DNA of 64,000 nucleotides from Bacillota bacterium. GTDB lineage: Bacteria; Bacillota; Clostridia; Acetivibrionales; DSM-1351. The translations under genes were made by a program, and so were the position numbers. The stretch covers positions 1 through 64,000 of the forward strand of contig JAEWST010000105.1 in the NCBI GenBank assembly GCA_023398105.1, read 5' to 3'. The notes under the pieces were generated by a model that had not been told where the DNA came from, searched no databases, and was given only the letters and a program-made list of their open reading frames with translations. This document shows, piece after piece, positions 8,517 through 16,449 of this stretch (the first letter of the stretch is position 1; each line of letters begins with the position of its first letter).

Positions 8517-8600
8517 ATGAAAAACAAAGATTTGAGAGATGCGTTCAGAATAGCTAATGTTAAGCAGTGAGAGGTAGCTGAGGCATATAAGGAGATATGT
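8517..8600 (+). pseudogene. Remnant of a small regulatory-type protein
   Basis: The frame reads MKNKDLRDAFRIANVKQ, a TGA, then EVAEAYK. If the TGA were TGG the text would read as a continuous 'VKQWEVAEAY' helix of the kind found at the N-terminus of small clostridial phage-type regulators. The frame runs into the ribosome-binding site of rluF and no more of the protein remains. It appears to be a decayed gene fragment; the identification is tentative. Confidence 0.35.
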
Positions 8601-9413
8601 ATGAGATTAAACAACTTTATTAGTTCAACAGGACTTTGTTCTAGAAGACAGGCTGACGAATTAATTAAACAGGGAAAGGTAAAGATTAATAGTAGTATAG
8701 CTACAATTGGACTAACGGTAAATCCAGAGGATAAGGTTGAGGTGAATGGCAAACTACTAAAGTTAGAAAAGACATATGTATATATTGCCTTAAATAAACC
8801 AACGGGTATTACTTGTACTACTGAGCGACATATAAAAGGGAATATCATTGATTTTGTAAATCATCCTGAACGTATTTTCCCAATAGGGAGATTAGATAAG
8901 GACTCTGAGGGATTAATTCTTCTAACGAATGATGGAAGTATCGTTAATGAAATCTTAATGAATAAAAATAACCACGAGAAGGAATATATTGTAACTGTAA
9001 ATAAAGCTATTACTCCTTCTTTTATTGAGGGTATGTCAAAGGGGGTAAGAATTTATAATCCTGTTAAGAATGAATATACGTTGACAAACCACTGCAAGAT
9101 ATCGAGAATAGATACCAGAGCGTTTAAAATCACTCTTTCTCAAGGACTAAATCGGCAAATCAGAAGGATGTGTACTCATTTTGGCTATAAGGTAGTAAAA
9201 CTAAAGCGTATTCGCATTATGAATATTGAATTAAAGAATTTACCAGTAGGAAGGTGGAGGAACTTAACAGAAGAAGAGGTAAGGAATTTATTAGCTACCA
9301 CCCATGCAAGGCACGTCCAAGAAGCTGAGATGAAGGCGAAGGCTGAGTGGAAACGGGCTACTGTAGAAACGACAATTCTTATGACAAGAAGTGGTCCTGA
9401 GGATAAAAAGTAG
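8601..9413 (+). CDS. rluF: 23S rRNA pseudouridine synthase, RluF-like
   Basis: 270 residues. An S4 RNA-binding domain at residues 1-60 (MRLNNFISSTGLCSRRQADE) is followed by the RsuA/RluB/E/F catalytic domain with GRLDKDSEGLILLTNDG containing the catalytic Asp. The segment LSQGLNRQIRRMCTHFGY and the following RIRIMN are characteristic of RluF, which modifies the 2604 region of 23S rRNA. A basic, Ala-rich tail of about 30 residues follows the domain. The start is fixed by AAGGAG. It is a housekeeping-type gene unrelated to its biosynthetic neighbours and is followed by a hairpin. Confidence 0.9.
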   Translation: MRLNNFISSTGLCSRRQADELIKQGKVKINSSIATIGLTVNPEDKVEVNGKLLKLEKTYVYIALNKPTGITCTTERHIKGNIIDFVNHPERIFPIGRLDKDSEGLILLTNDGSIVNEILMNKNNHEKEYIVTVNKAITPSFIEGMSKGVRIYNPVKNEYTLTNHCKISRIDTRAFKITLSQGLNRQIRRMCTHFGYKVVKLKRIRIMNIELKNLPVGRWRNLTEEEVRNLLATTHARHVQEAEMKAKAEWKRATVETTILMTRSGPEDKK

Positions 9414-9418
9414 GGTTT

Positions 9419-9438
9419 AACCACAAGATGTTGTGGTT
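9419..9438 (+). terminator. Hairpin downstream of rluF
   Basis: AACCACAA-gatg-TTGTGGTT, a perfect 8-bp stem starting six bases after the stop codon. The following bases are not T-rich, so termination would be weak or factor-assisted. Confidence 0.5.
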
Positions 9439-9592
9439 TGAGGCTCAAAAATGAGCAAAAATACAGATGATATAAGGGAATATGCTATTCTGGATGTTTA
9501 AATTGTAGAACAAATATCAGAAAGTAATTCGTGTTTGTTTTATAAATTGAAGCAGAATTTATTTTTTATAGTGGAGACATGTATATGGAAGA

Positions 9593-9654
9593 TTATAACG
9601 AGGCAAGAAAATGTCCCCCACTTCTATAAGTGGCGGGTACCACTTTGGTTATAA
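9593..9654. repeat. Repeat family A, short copy (62 bp)
   Basis: It matches the left module of repeat A (bases 1-60 of the window) and has its own inverted ends, TTATAAC and GTTATAA, around the C-rich hairpin. The right-hand module of the long copies is absent, so the 62-bp unit seems able to exist alone. It sits in the 615-bp gap between rluF and the esterase; apart from hairpins nothing else is seen in that gap. Confidence 0.75.
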
Positions 9655-9878
9655 CTCAAATAAAATAACAACTTTCTTGAATAATAAAAGGTTATGTTCA
9701 GATTAAAATATTATTAAATATCAACAATTTGTTGTTACAGAATCAATTCAAAAGCAATGGGCTAAGTTTTAGGTTACAAAGTGTGGGAGTATGCGAACAC
9801 AAGAAAAGGCTACCAGAGAATCTCCAATAGCCCAATCCTCCTAAAAAATACTATTTAGTAATTTTTGTCATTTCCCCA

Positions 9879-9942
9879 ACAGTTTTTTCAGAAGAACGAA
9901 AAAACTGTGAGAAGGTTTGTGTTTTTACACATTACTTCTCAC
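9879..9942. repeat. Two tandem hairpins in the convergent intergenic region
   Basis: ACAGTTTTTTC (9879-9889) pairs with GAAAAAACTGT (9898-9908), and GTGAGAAG (9907-9914) pairs with CTTCTCAC (9935-9942). The two stems share two bases. They lie between the 3' ends of convergent genes and may contribute to bidirectional termination. Confidence 0.45.
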
Positions 9943-9997
9943 AGTCTCATCACTACCTGATTGCATTATGGTTCTCAGGGCAGATAGTATTGATCTA

Positions 9998-10024
9998 GTG
10001 ACTGAATCATACCGATTCAGTCAC
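9998..10024 (-). terminator. Terminator-like hairpin after the dockerin esterase
   Basis: A perfect 11-bp stem, GTGACTGAATC and GATTCAGTCAC, around a 5-base loop. It starts five bases beyond the esterase stop codon on the minus strand. No long T-tract follows. Confidence 0.55.
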
Positions 10025-10028
10025 TCAC

Positions 10029-10988
10029 TCACTTCAACAATTCTGTTTTTAATAGTGCCCAATCTATAGCATCAATGGACTTGTCATCATTCATGTCGGC
10101 TGCAAGGGTATCTATATCAGAGAAAGATTGTTTTAAAAGAGCTGTCTTTAATGCTGCAAAATCCAGTGAATCCACATTACCGTCCTTATTGACATCGCCC
10201 TTCTTTGAGATCGAGCTGCCATCTACAAAATATTTGCTGGCAAATACGACTGCTTTCGGCAGGCAGGCATTCCAAAACTCCACACTATGAGATCCGGGTC
10301 TAGTGATATAATTATGGGTTACTCCCGCTTGCTGTAATTGATTATGGAAACTTGTATTCATCGAACCGACCAAGCTATCTTCCGTTCCACATTCCATAGT
10401 AAAAGCAGGATATTTGTTTTTATTTACGACAGAGATTAAATTTCCGGTAACTCCTAGAGCTCCACTCATGGAATAAGCTGAGCTGAACTTATCAGGGTAT
10501 TTAAATCCGTGATATGCCGCTCCGAAGCCACCCATTGAAAGTCCTGCGATGGCACGGTTTTTACCATTTGCAACGTCTATCCTGAACCTTGCTTCAACAT
10601 AAGGTATGAACTCTTGTTCAAAATATGTATCCCATTTTATGCCAGCTTTGTATGTATCAACGTAGAATGCATCGTTCAATCCGTCAGGCATAATAATTAC
10701 CATTTCTTTTCCACCGGCCTTGTCTACGATGGATTGCATGCCCATATCCTTCCAATTGCTATATGCTCCTCCCATACCATGAAGAAGATACATTACAGGG
10801 AATTTTTTTGTCGTATCTGTCGAATAGGAAGGGGGAAGATAAACATTGTAATTCATTGTACGATTTAATACTGTACTGGAATGAGACTCTGTTTTAACCG
10901 AACTTGCCGCAAAGGCTGAAAATGTAAAAAGGCTGTTAATTAATATAATTACCAGTATCATGGCAATCAGTTTTTTTATTGACTTCAT
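10029..10988 (-). CDS. Secreted cellulosomal esterase (esterase D / feruloyl-esterase fold) with dockerin I
   Basis: 319 residues. A signal peptide (basic start, hydrophobic stretch, AFA-A cleavage site near residue 28) is followed by a PF00756 esterase domain (about 35-255) with LLHGMGG, nucleophile motif GLSMGGFGAAYHG and C-terminal GSHSVEFW carrying the catalytic His. Residues about 263-319 form a type I dockerin: GDVNKDGNVDSLDFAALK and a second repeat ADMNDDKSIDAIDWALLK, with calcium-binding Asp/Asn and Ser-Leu and Ala-Ile at the recognition positions. It would be exported and plugged into a cellulosome scaffoldin, probably to remove acyl or feruloyl groups from plant polysaccharides. A 150-base untranslated leader with a possible operator lies upstream. 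Confidence 0.9.
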   Translation of the reverse strand: MKSIKKLIAMILVIILINSLFTFSAFAASSVKTESHSSTVLNRTMNYNVYLPPSYSTDTTKKFPVMYLLHGMGGAYSNWKDMGMQSIVDKAGGKEMVIIMPDGLNDAFYVDTYKAGIKWDTYFEQEFIPYVEARFRIDVANGKNRAIAGLSMGGFGAAYHGFKYPDKFSSAYSMSGALGVTGNLISVVNKNKYPAFTMECGTEDSLVGSMNTSFHNQLQQAGVTHNYITRPGSHSVEFWNACLPKAVVFASKYFVDGSSISKKGDVNKDGNVDSLDFAALKTALLKQSFSDIDTLAADMNDDKSIDAIDWALLKTELLK

Positions 10989-11125
10989 ATTAGCACCTCC
11001 AAAAATTAATTAAGTTTATTTACCTGAATTTATGCTGGACATAATATGTCAAGATTTAATGTGATCTGATTGTTTCCAATATGGATTTTACAGTCCGATC
11101 CATTTAAATATAATACCTCCTTCCA

Positions 11126-11146
11126 TGTAAAATAGTTTACATTATA
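11126..11146 (-). promoter_or_regulatory. Putative -10 box and overlapping operator of the esterase gene
   Basis: On the minus strand TATAAT (revcomp of 11141-11146) directly abuts the inverted repeat TGTAAA-atag-TTTACA (11126-11141), a perfect 6-4-6 palindrome. A good -35 box at standard spacing is not obvious. A repressor on the palindrome would block initiation. This is sequence pattern only; the start site would lie about 150 bases from the gene. The remainder of 10989-11431 holds only repeat B. Confidence 0.4.
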
Positions 11147-11318
11147 TACTAAATTTTACCATCAAAGGGTGACACGGTCAAGCCTTTCTGCAAGGGCTAG
11201 CATAGCTAACACAGTGAACTCATTTTATCAAGTCAATTACTATCGGCTGAATATCAGATGATAGTGGACGATAGTTTGGGTTTGAGGCTAAAGCTACCTG
11301 AAGTGTAAACCCTAAAAA

Positions 11319-11412
11319 TCAAACCGTTGAAACCTTCAAATAAATGCTTGAAAGTACATATTCGCCTAAAAAACCGATATTCTATCGTTGCGAAGGTTTC
11401 AACCGTAATTGA
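11319..11412 (-). repeat. Repeat family B, copy 2 (inverted relative to copy 1)
   Basis: The core 11327-11402 has inverted ends TTGAAACCTT and AAGGTTTCAA. Read on the minus strand it aligns along its length with 5785-5880, with scattered substitutions. It ends about 20 bases before the degraded RhuM gene. Confidence 0.8.
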
Positions 11413-11431
11413 TATTATGAAGGAGAATTAA

Positions 11432-11696
11432 ATGAAGAAGCAGTATGTCGTAAATTACGACGAACTGCTTCTGATGGAAAAAAGTAATAGTAAGTTTTAT
11501 AATTTAGAAGCCGTAATAGCCGTAGGTTTTTGTGCAAATTCAGACAGAGCAATTCAATTCCGTCAGTGGGCTACAACTGTTAAAAAACTTATATATTCGT
11601 GGTTATATGAATGAAAAAGAGCCACTCAAAAACGGTACATTTTTATATGAAGAGTATTTCAAACATTTGCTGGAAGAAATAAGACCTCATATCTAA
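11432..11696 (+). pseudogene. Degraded RhuM-family (virulence RhuM/Fic-associated) gene
   Basis: It has a good ribosome-binding site, AAGGAG. The first 60 codons include FYNLEAVIAVGF and QFRQWATTV, matching the conserved centre of RhuM-family proteins (YNLDAIISVGYRVNS...FRQWAT). The reading frame then shifts: the +1 frame from about 11599 continues GYMNEKEPLKNGTFLYEEYF and a LLEEIR segment to TAA at 11696, resembling the family's later regions. Much of the family's usual length (over 300 residues) is missing. It is a frameshifted, internally deleted relic, consistent with an accessory-gene graveyard. Confidence 0.65.
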
Positions 11697-12160
11697 TTAC
11701 TAGAAAGCTTACCAAAGAGTTGTTTCATAACAACATCCTTTTTTTCAAGTGAGATAAGCTGTATCCCTTTTTGCTCAAGTTGTACCTTTTTGTTTTGGTG
11801 CAGTTCAAGTGAGTCTTGGAATATACTGAGAATTGCTTCAGAAATGTCATCAGCAGCAATTCTATTGATTGATATTTCATCACATGCTGTACATTCATGA
11901 ACAATCATAATTTCTCCTTGCCGCAACCGTCCATATTTATCTACTCCTTCGTGTTTAAAGGTAAGACCGATCGGTTTCATATTTGCTTGGCACTCTGATG
12001 CTCTATCTCCAGAAATTTGATCATCAACATGTTTGGACCATAAACAAAATGGACAATGGTTGCGATGTTTGGTTCCCATGGAATTGGTAAACGGAACCCA
12101 TTGATTACAGTGACAGCAATGAAAATCACCATTTTCGAAGGGGATTTTTTGGTTACTCAT
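11693..12160 (-). CDS. RNHCP-domain zinc-ribbon protein
   Basis: 155 residues. The N-terminal half contains two CxxC pairs and the signature RNHCPFCLWSKHVD that names the RNHCP family (PF12647), and a further HECTACDE zinc knuckle. ATG 12160, with GGAG upstream, is preferred to one 18 bases earlier. It is the last gene of a four-gene minus-strand operon with tgt. RNHCP genes are often found near tgt and have been suggested to act in RNA modification; the biochemical role is not established. The C-terminal 40 residues have no motif. Confidence 0.85.
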   Translation of the reverse strand: MSNQKIPFENGDFHCCHCNQWVPFTNSMGTKHRNHCPFCLWSKHVDDQISGDRASECQANMKPIGLTFKHEGVDKYGRLRQGEIMIVHECTACDEISINRIAADDISEAILSIFQDSLELHQNKKVQLEQKGIQLISLEKKDVVMKQLFGKLSSN

Positions 12161-12205
12161 AATTATTCTCCAGTTCAATATTTATTAATTCTTTTATTTT
12201 GATGG

Positions 12206-13351
12206 TTATTCCGAAATAGTGCCCCCACCTTCTAACCACCTGGTTATAAATCCTTTTAGATAGGAATCAAATCGGTCTTCTTGAATAGCGATTCGGGCTT
12301 CTTTCATCATGTTATTATAAAAATAGATATTATGAATAGAAGCTAATTCACCTGCTTTTACTTTGTCAGTTTTAAATAACAGTCTGAGCTGTTCACGAGT
12401 ATAACTCTGACAAGTAGTGCAGGAACAGTGTGGATCAAGGGGTACATCCTTCATATTTTCCGGTTGCACATGCTTATAATATACTTCTCCACCAGATGTA
12501 TAGACAACGCCTCTTTGTGCTTTTCTGAGAGGCAATACGCAATCAAAAGTATCTACACCATTAGCTATACCATATAAAACTTGAACAGGAAGTCCAACTC
12601 CCAGTAAATGTCTAGGCTTATGAAATGGTAGATTTTCAGTACAAATAGCAGTCATTTCTCGTGCTTGGTATTGAGTCATACCAATAGATAGCCCACCTAT
12701 TCCGTAACCATCAAAGTCGAGTTCTCCAGCATCATGAGAGCTTTGCACACGCAGATCATTAAACGTACTGCCCTGAACTATCCCATATAAGTGCTGTTTA
12801 AAACCATAGGGAGATTCTATCTGCTTGTGAGCTGCGATTGATTCTAGCCCCCACTTTTTTGTAAGCTGAACAGCTTCTAAGGCTCTTTCCTTGGTACAGG
12901 GAAAAGGAGCACAGTCATCTAGAGCAATCATAATATCAGAACCCAGTGCTTTCTGAATTTCTATTACTTTTAACGGTGTTAGTGTTTCAGAATCACCTTC
13001 GCCAAAAACAATACCTTTTTCAGTAATATAGCAGGTGTCTCTTAAACTAAAAGCCTGATAACCACCGCTATCAGTGCATATCAAATGATCCCAGCCTAAT
13101 ATTTTATGAATACCACCAAACTCTCTAAGTTTTATCGGACCATGTTCCCTATATACATGCCATGCATTCACCATAATCAATTTAGAGTCCAGTTGGTCTA
13201 TCTGATTGAATGTAACAGACCGAAACGAACCATTGCTGGCAATCGGCATAAAACATGGTGTTTCAGTAGTACCATGTGATGTATTCATAATACCAGTCCT
13301 AGGACCCTTCTTTCCATTTGAGTGGGTAATTGTAAAGAATATTTTATCCAT
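12206..13351 (-). CDS. tgt: Queuine/preQ1 tRNA-guanine transglycosylase
   Basis: 381 residues, usual bacterial TGT length. Visible features are the TDSGGYQAFSL active-site loop with general-base Asp, DDCAPFP, the GIGGLSIG loop, DTFDCVLPLRKA with the nucleophilic Asp, and the zinc site CSCTTC followed by a downstream His. It exchanges G34 of GUN tRNAs for preQ1 (or, in salvaging bacteria, queuine). It differs from standard bacterial Tgt in several loops, for example NAWHVYREHG where NTYHL is usual, so it may be the divergent salvage type that inserts queuine directly; this would need testing. It sits between an S11 paralogue and an RNHCP gene. Confidence 0.92.
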   Translation of the reverse strand: MDKIFFTITHSNGKKGPRTGIMNTSHGTTETPCFMPIASNGSFRSVTFNQIDQLDSKLIMVNAWHVYREHGPIKLREFGGIHKILGWDHLICTDSGGYQAFSLRDTCYITEKGIVFGEGDSETLTPLKVIEIQKALGSDIMIALDDCAPFPCTKERALEAVQLTKKWGLESIAAHKQIESPYGFKQHLYGIVQGSTFNDLRVQSSHDAGELDFDGYGIGGLSIGMTQYQAREMTAICTENLPFHKPRHLLGVGLPVQVLYGIANGVDTFDCVLPLRKAQRGVVYTSGGEVYYKHVQPENMKDVPLDPHCSCTTCQSYTREQLRLLFKTDKVKAGELASIHNIYFYNNMMKEARIAIQEDRFDSYLKGFITRWLEGGGTISE

Positions 13352-13405
13352 ATTGTGATTTCCTCATTATTATTTAATCTATTTATAAATATTTCATAGG
13401 CTTTT

Positions 13406-13777
13406 TTAACAATTATCAGACTTGGTTAAACATAAGCCAAATTGATGAAACACTTTTATAACTTCCTGTGAATCTTCTCTGTCACCTTTTACAAAGTAGA
13501 ATACTTGCTTACAGCCTAACTCAATTGCCTTTTTTGCCACAACTTCTGCAGTAGCTTTAGCTGCAAGTAATGAACCTTTCCTAGCCCCGCTGAAGCCTAA
13601 TGAACCCGCAGATATGCATAAAATGCTGTTACCCTGAATATCTGTAAGATTTATAGTAGTGTTACCATGGGAATATTTTATATAAATTCGGATAGATTCA
13701 TACTTCATCAACTTTGATTTATCTGATTCACTTGATTGATTATCTGAAGATATCATATTATTTTCATTATTCACCAT
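13406..13777 (-). CDS. Ribosomal protein S11 (uS11) paralogue, truncated C-terminus
   Basis: 123 residues. Residues about 26-115 follow the uS11 fold closely: NTTINLTDIQGNSIL, SAGSLGFSGARKG (S11: SAGALGFKGSRK), AAKATAEVVAKKA, and VKGDREDSQEVIKVF (S11: VKGPGAGREAAIRAL). It has an acidic Ser/Asn-rich N-terminal extension and lacks the basic C-terminal tail with which genuine S11 binds rRNA. It is encoded in a queuosine-salvage operon, not a ribosomal operon, with its own AAGGAG. A role as a stand-alone RNA-binding adaptor or modified-ribosome component is conjecture. Confidence 0.75.
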   Translation of the reverse strand: MVNNENNMISSDNQSSESDKSKLMKYESIRIYIKYSHGNTTINLTDIQGNSILCISAGSLGFSGARKGSLLAAKATAEVVAKKAIELGCKQVFYFVKGDREDSQEVIKVFHQFGLCLTKSDNC

Positions 13778-13816
13778 TTACTAGAACTCCTTATACAAAT
13801 TTTGTGTTTCTAAAGA

Positions 13817-14500
13817 TTAAACTTTCAAGCTGAAAGGATTATATTTTGTATCATGATCAAATGTATTAATGCCTTCTTTTTTCTTAAGCCAGCCTATAAT
13901 CACATAAGTTAATGGAGTTAATACAATCTCATATACTACCTTCCAGATATATTGTAAAAGAATCATTTGTACTAACACACCGAAAGTTACTTGCCCCCAA
14001 AATACTATTGTTATAAAACAAAATGAATCTACGCCTTCCCCAACAACTGTGGATCCAATCGTTCTTGTCCAAAGCCATTTTCCATTAGTAATTACTTTCA
14101 ACTTAGACAATACAACAGAATTTAAATAAGTACCTAAAAAATATGCCACCAGTGAAGCTAAAACGATTCTTGGTGTAGAGTTTAATACCATACTATATGA
14201 TTGCTGACCATTCCAAAAAGCTGGATATGGTAACTTAACCACTATTGAAAATACTATTGCCATAAAGATATTACATCCAAATCCTGTCCAGAGTATTAAC
14301 CTGGATAATTTAAAGCCATATATTTCAGTAATAATATCTCCCAAAATATACGTTATCGGGAAAATTATCACAGCGGAAGTAAGAGTAAAACCAAATGCAT
14401 TAAATAATTTTCCTGAAATGATGTTCGAAATCAACAAACACGTTACAAAGGAAACTCCAATTATGAAAAATAAAGGGGTAATCTTCGTTTTATTGTCCAT
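13817..14500 (-). CDS. yhhQ: Queuosine precursor transporter, YhhQ/VUT family
   Basis: 227 residues with about six hydrophobic membrane segments and family hallmarks: LLISNIISGK, FPITYILGDIITEIYGF, and a late segment GEGVDSFCFITIVFWG. YhhQ proteins import queuosine precursors (preQ0/preQ1, or queuine in salvaging strains). ATG 14500, directly behind AAGGAG, is chosen; an upstream ATG would add 29 polar residues. It is the first gene of the operon with S11-like, tgt and RNHCP. I looked for a preQ1 riboswitch in the leader and saw none. Confidence 0.9.
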   Translation of the reverse strand: MDNKTKITPLFFIIGVSFVTCLLISNIISGKLFNAFGFTLTSAVIIFPITYILGDIITEIYGFKLSRLILWTGFGCNIFMAIVFSIVVKLPYPAFWNGQQSYSMVLNSTPRIVLASLVAYFLGTYLNSVVLSKLKVITNGKWLWTRTIGSTVVGEGVDSFCFITIVFWGQVTFGVLVQMILLQYIWKVVYEIVLTPLTYVIIGWLKKKEGINTFDHDTKYNPFSLKV

Positions 14501-14618
14501 ATTTTCTCCTTCCATAACTTTAATATAGGCATTTGCGTAATTTCCAAAACCATTGATTCTTTGTTGATTTATATAAATTTCTCTCAAAGATATAAGAATG
14601 CTTACAAACTCTCTTTAA

Positions 14619-14647
14619 TTTGTACCATAAATAACTTTGATTATCAA
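14619..14647 (-). promoter_or_regulatory. Putative promoter of the queuosine-salvage operon
   Basis: On the minus strand, TTGATA (revcomp of 14642-14647) and TACAAA (revcomp of 14619-14624) are separated by 17 bases. This gives a leader of about 110 bases before yhhQ. The -10 box is imperfect. Confidence 0.4.
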
Positions 14648-14736
14648 TAGGTTGCGGTTTTTATTTAACGTCTAACGCATGAAAAATTTACCTTAAAAGA
14701 AAATTCAATAAAAAATATAAATGTCACTTGCATGTA

Positions 14737-14800
14737 TATAACGAGGCAAGAAAATATCCCCCACCTCGATGAAACGCCGCTGATGTAATGGAATTTTTAA
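14737..14800. repeat. Repeat family A, internally deleted copy
   Basis: The left end (TATAACGAGGCAAG) is joined, at CCCCCA, directly to CCTCGATGAAACGCCGCTG of the right module, losing the first two hairpins. The right-hand inverted end is also missing. The junction falls at a C-rich run, compatible with deletion between short repeats. Confidence 0.7.
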
Positions 14801-14818
14801 CAAGAGTATATTTAATCA

Positions 14819-14848
14819 TTGACAACACTTACATCATTAATGTAACAT
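14819..14848 (+). promoter_or_regulatory. Putative promoter with embedded palindrome
   Basis: TTGACA (14819-14824) and TAACAT (14843-14848) with an 18-base spacer. The spacer contains TTACAT-catta-ATGTAA (14829-14845), a perfect 6-5-6 inverted repeat overlapping the -10 box. It probably drives the FemAB/GNAT-like gene 120 bases downstream and looks like a repressor-controlled promoter. Sequence pattern only. Confidence 0.45.
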
Positions 14849-14969
14849 TAAAACGTTATGTTAATTAGGATTAGTGCATTGCCCAGATACAGTAGGAAAC
14901 TTTTCTCACATACTTGGGAATATGCAGTGTCACTTTTTGATTTCTAAGTAGAAGTGGAGTTGATGAGTC

Positions 14970-15818
14970 ATGAAAACAAGCAATGTATTTAGTAATTTAG
15001 AATTTCAGAATACATTTTGCAAAGCTAAAGGACTTGAACTTATAATTGAAATGGTTGAAATTCGAGATGATATTTATAGGGTTATGCTTTTTCGTAATTA
15101 TTCTAGTAATACCATTCTTACTTATAATATTGGATATAGTGCTATTGAGCCATTTCCAAACTCGATAGTTAAGATATACGAAATATTTCATATTCTTAAA
15201 AAGAAATATCCTGAATTGTCTTATGATATAAAAACTGTTCCTATGGTTAATTTTGATGTTACTAACAATAATACAAATCTTAAAGTTCTTAAAAGATTAA
15301 GTACCCAAGTATTACTATTAGATAAATATAGATTATATGGCGATAAAATGTTTAAGGGAAGTGTTAGAACAGATATACGTCGATCTAGAGAGAATAATTT
15401 AGAAATTGAAGAATGTTCAAATAAACAAGATCTTGAAAAATTTTTGAAAATCTTTGAAGATTCTAAAACTCATAATAATTCTAACTATATATTAGATTTT
15501 AATGTCTTATACGATTTGTTAAAATATAATAAGTTATTCAAGTTGATTTTAGTTAAAGATTCAAATAGAGAGATCGTATCTGGAAGTGCATTCATTTTTT
15601 CAGAGACAAATATATTTTATTGGTTTAATGCTAATGTATTCGAAAAAAGACACTATCGAGCTAATTATCTGATTTTATCTTACATTATAGATACATATAA
15701 AAATTATGACTATATAAACATGGGTTATTCTGCCTCAAAGAACATAGAAAATTTTAAAAAGTCTTGGGGAGCCGAAGACTTTTATTATTATATTATACAT
15801 AAGGATGATGCTCAGTAA
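14970..15818 (+). CDS. FemAB/GNAT-fold acyl- or aminoacyl-transferase-like protein
   Basis: 282 residues. The central and C-terminal portion has the arrangement of FemAB/BioF2-like GNAT proteins: FKGSVRTDIRRSRENNLEI, a helix with DLEKFLKIFEDSK, GSAFIFSETNIFYWFNA, and YINMGYSASKNIENFKKSWG near the end. Such proteins transfer an acyl group (acetyl-CoA or aminoacyl-tRNA) to an amine. The N-terminal 100 residues are unique. It is very AT-rich compared with the tgt operon next to it. It stands alone between a possible regulated promoter and a strong hairpin, so it is probably monocistronic. Confidence 0.6.
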   Translation: MKTSNVFSNLEFQNTFCKAKGLELIIEMVEIRDDIYRVMLFRNYSSNTILTYNIGYSAIEPFPNSIVKIYEIFHILKKKYPELSYDIKTVPMVNFDVTNNNTNLKVLKRLSTQVLLLDKYRLYGDKMFKGSVRTDIRRSRENNLEIEECSNKQDLEKFLKIFEDSKTHNNSNYILDFNVLYDLLKYNKLFKLILVKDSNREIVSGSAFIFSETNIFYWFNANVFEKRHYRANYLILSYIIDTYKNYDYINMGYSASKNIENFKKSWGAEDFYYYIIHKDDAQ

Positions 15819-15856
15819 GTGTCAAATCCTCAAAAGGAAAGGTAAGCTTAAAACAT

Positions 15857-15897
15857 AGGCACATGAAACTAGCACCTTACACTAGTTTCATGTGCCT
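15857..15897 (+). terminator. Strong hairpin after the FemAB-like gene
   Basis: A 16-bp perfect stem, AGGCACATGAAACTAG and CTAGTTTCATGTGCCT, around a 9-base loop, followed by a moderately T-rich stretch. It lies 38 bases after the stop codon. Confidence 0.7.
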
Positions 15898-16110
15898 CCT
15901 AATAATTCTTTTACTTCTTGAACTATTGTATTAACCTGTGAACCATCTACAAGAATATTTCTGATTCCATATTTTTTATTATTTACTAAAAACTCACAAC
16001 ATAACTCATCCGCAAAAACGTGATTTTGTCATATAATGAAATTATAGACAAGGCTACTGTCTTTTTATTAACTAACAATTTCTTTTTACAGCATTCACTG
16101 CTCAAATCAT
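15888..16110 (-). pseudogene. Frameshifted gene remnant of unknown family
   Basis: On the minus strand, 15888-16028 encodes 46 residues ending FADELCCEFLV, KKYGIRNILVDGS, VNTIVQEVKELLGGT and a stop, which has the look of a real protein C-terminus. The preceding sequence continues in a different frame (LLVNKKTVALSIISLYDKIT), so at least one frameshift has occurred, and further upstream the frames are full of stops. The family is not recognised. The remaining 16110-16440 appears to be degenerate sequence with no intact gene. Confidence 0.4.
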
Positions 16111-16449
16111 CTTGTTCAGAAATATTACCTAACAAAATTCCTATCATTTATATGATCATATTTAACTGATGCTTTAATTGTATTTTATGTAATTTTTCTG
16201 CACTATTAACACTTTTTAGACGTTTTTTCTTCAATTATGACTCCATTAATAATATTTTTTAAAATCTCTTCCATTTATGCATTAGTGTGTGATAAAATTC
16301 CATATGTATTGTTTATCATGTTAAGTCTATTGTAAATGCTCAAAATAAAAATGTCTTATTTGAGATTAGTGAAGAAAGCTACCACAAGAGAACATATATT
16401 CCAACGACTAGAGTGGTGTAATAGGGTTTTGAAGGGGTGAGGCAGAAAA

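Noticed and set aside
14501..14700. preQ1 riboswitch upstream of yhhQ
   Set aside because: Searched by eye for the class I hairpin and adenine-rich tail; no match found.
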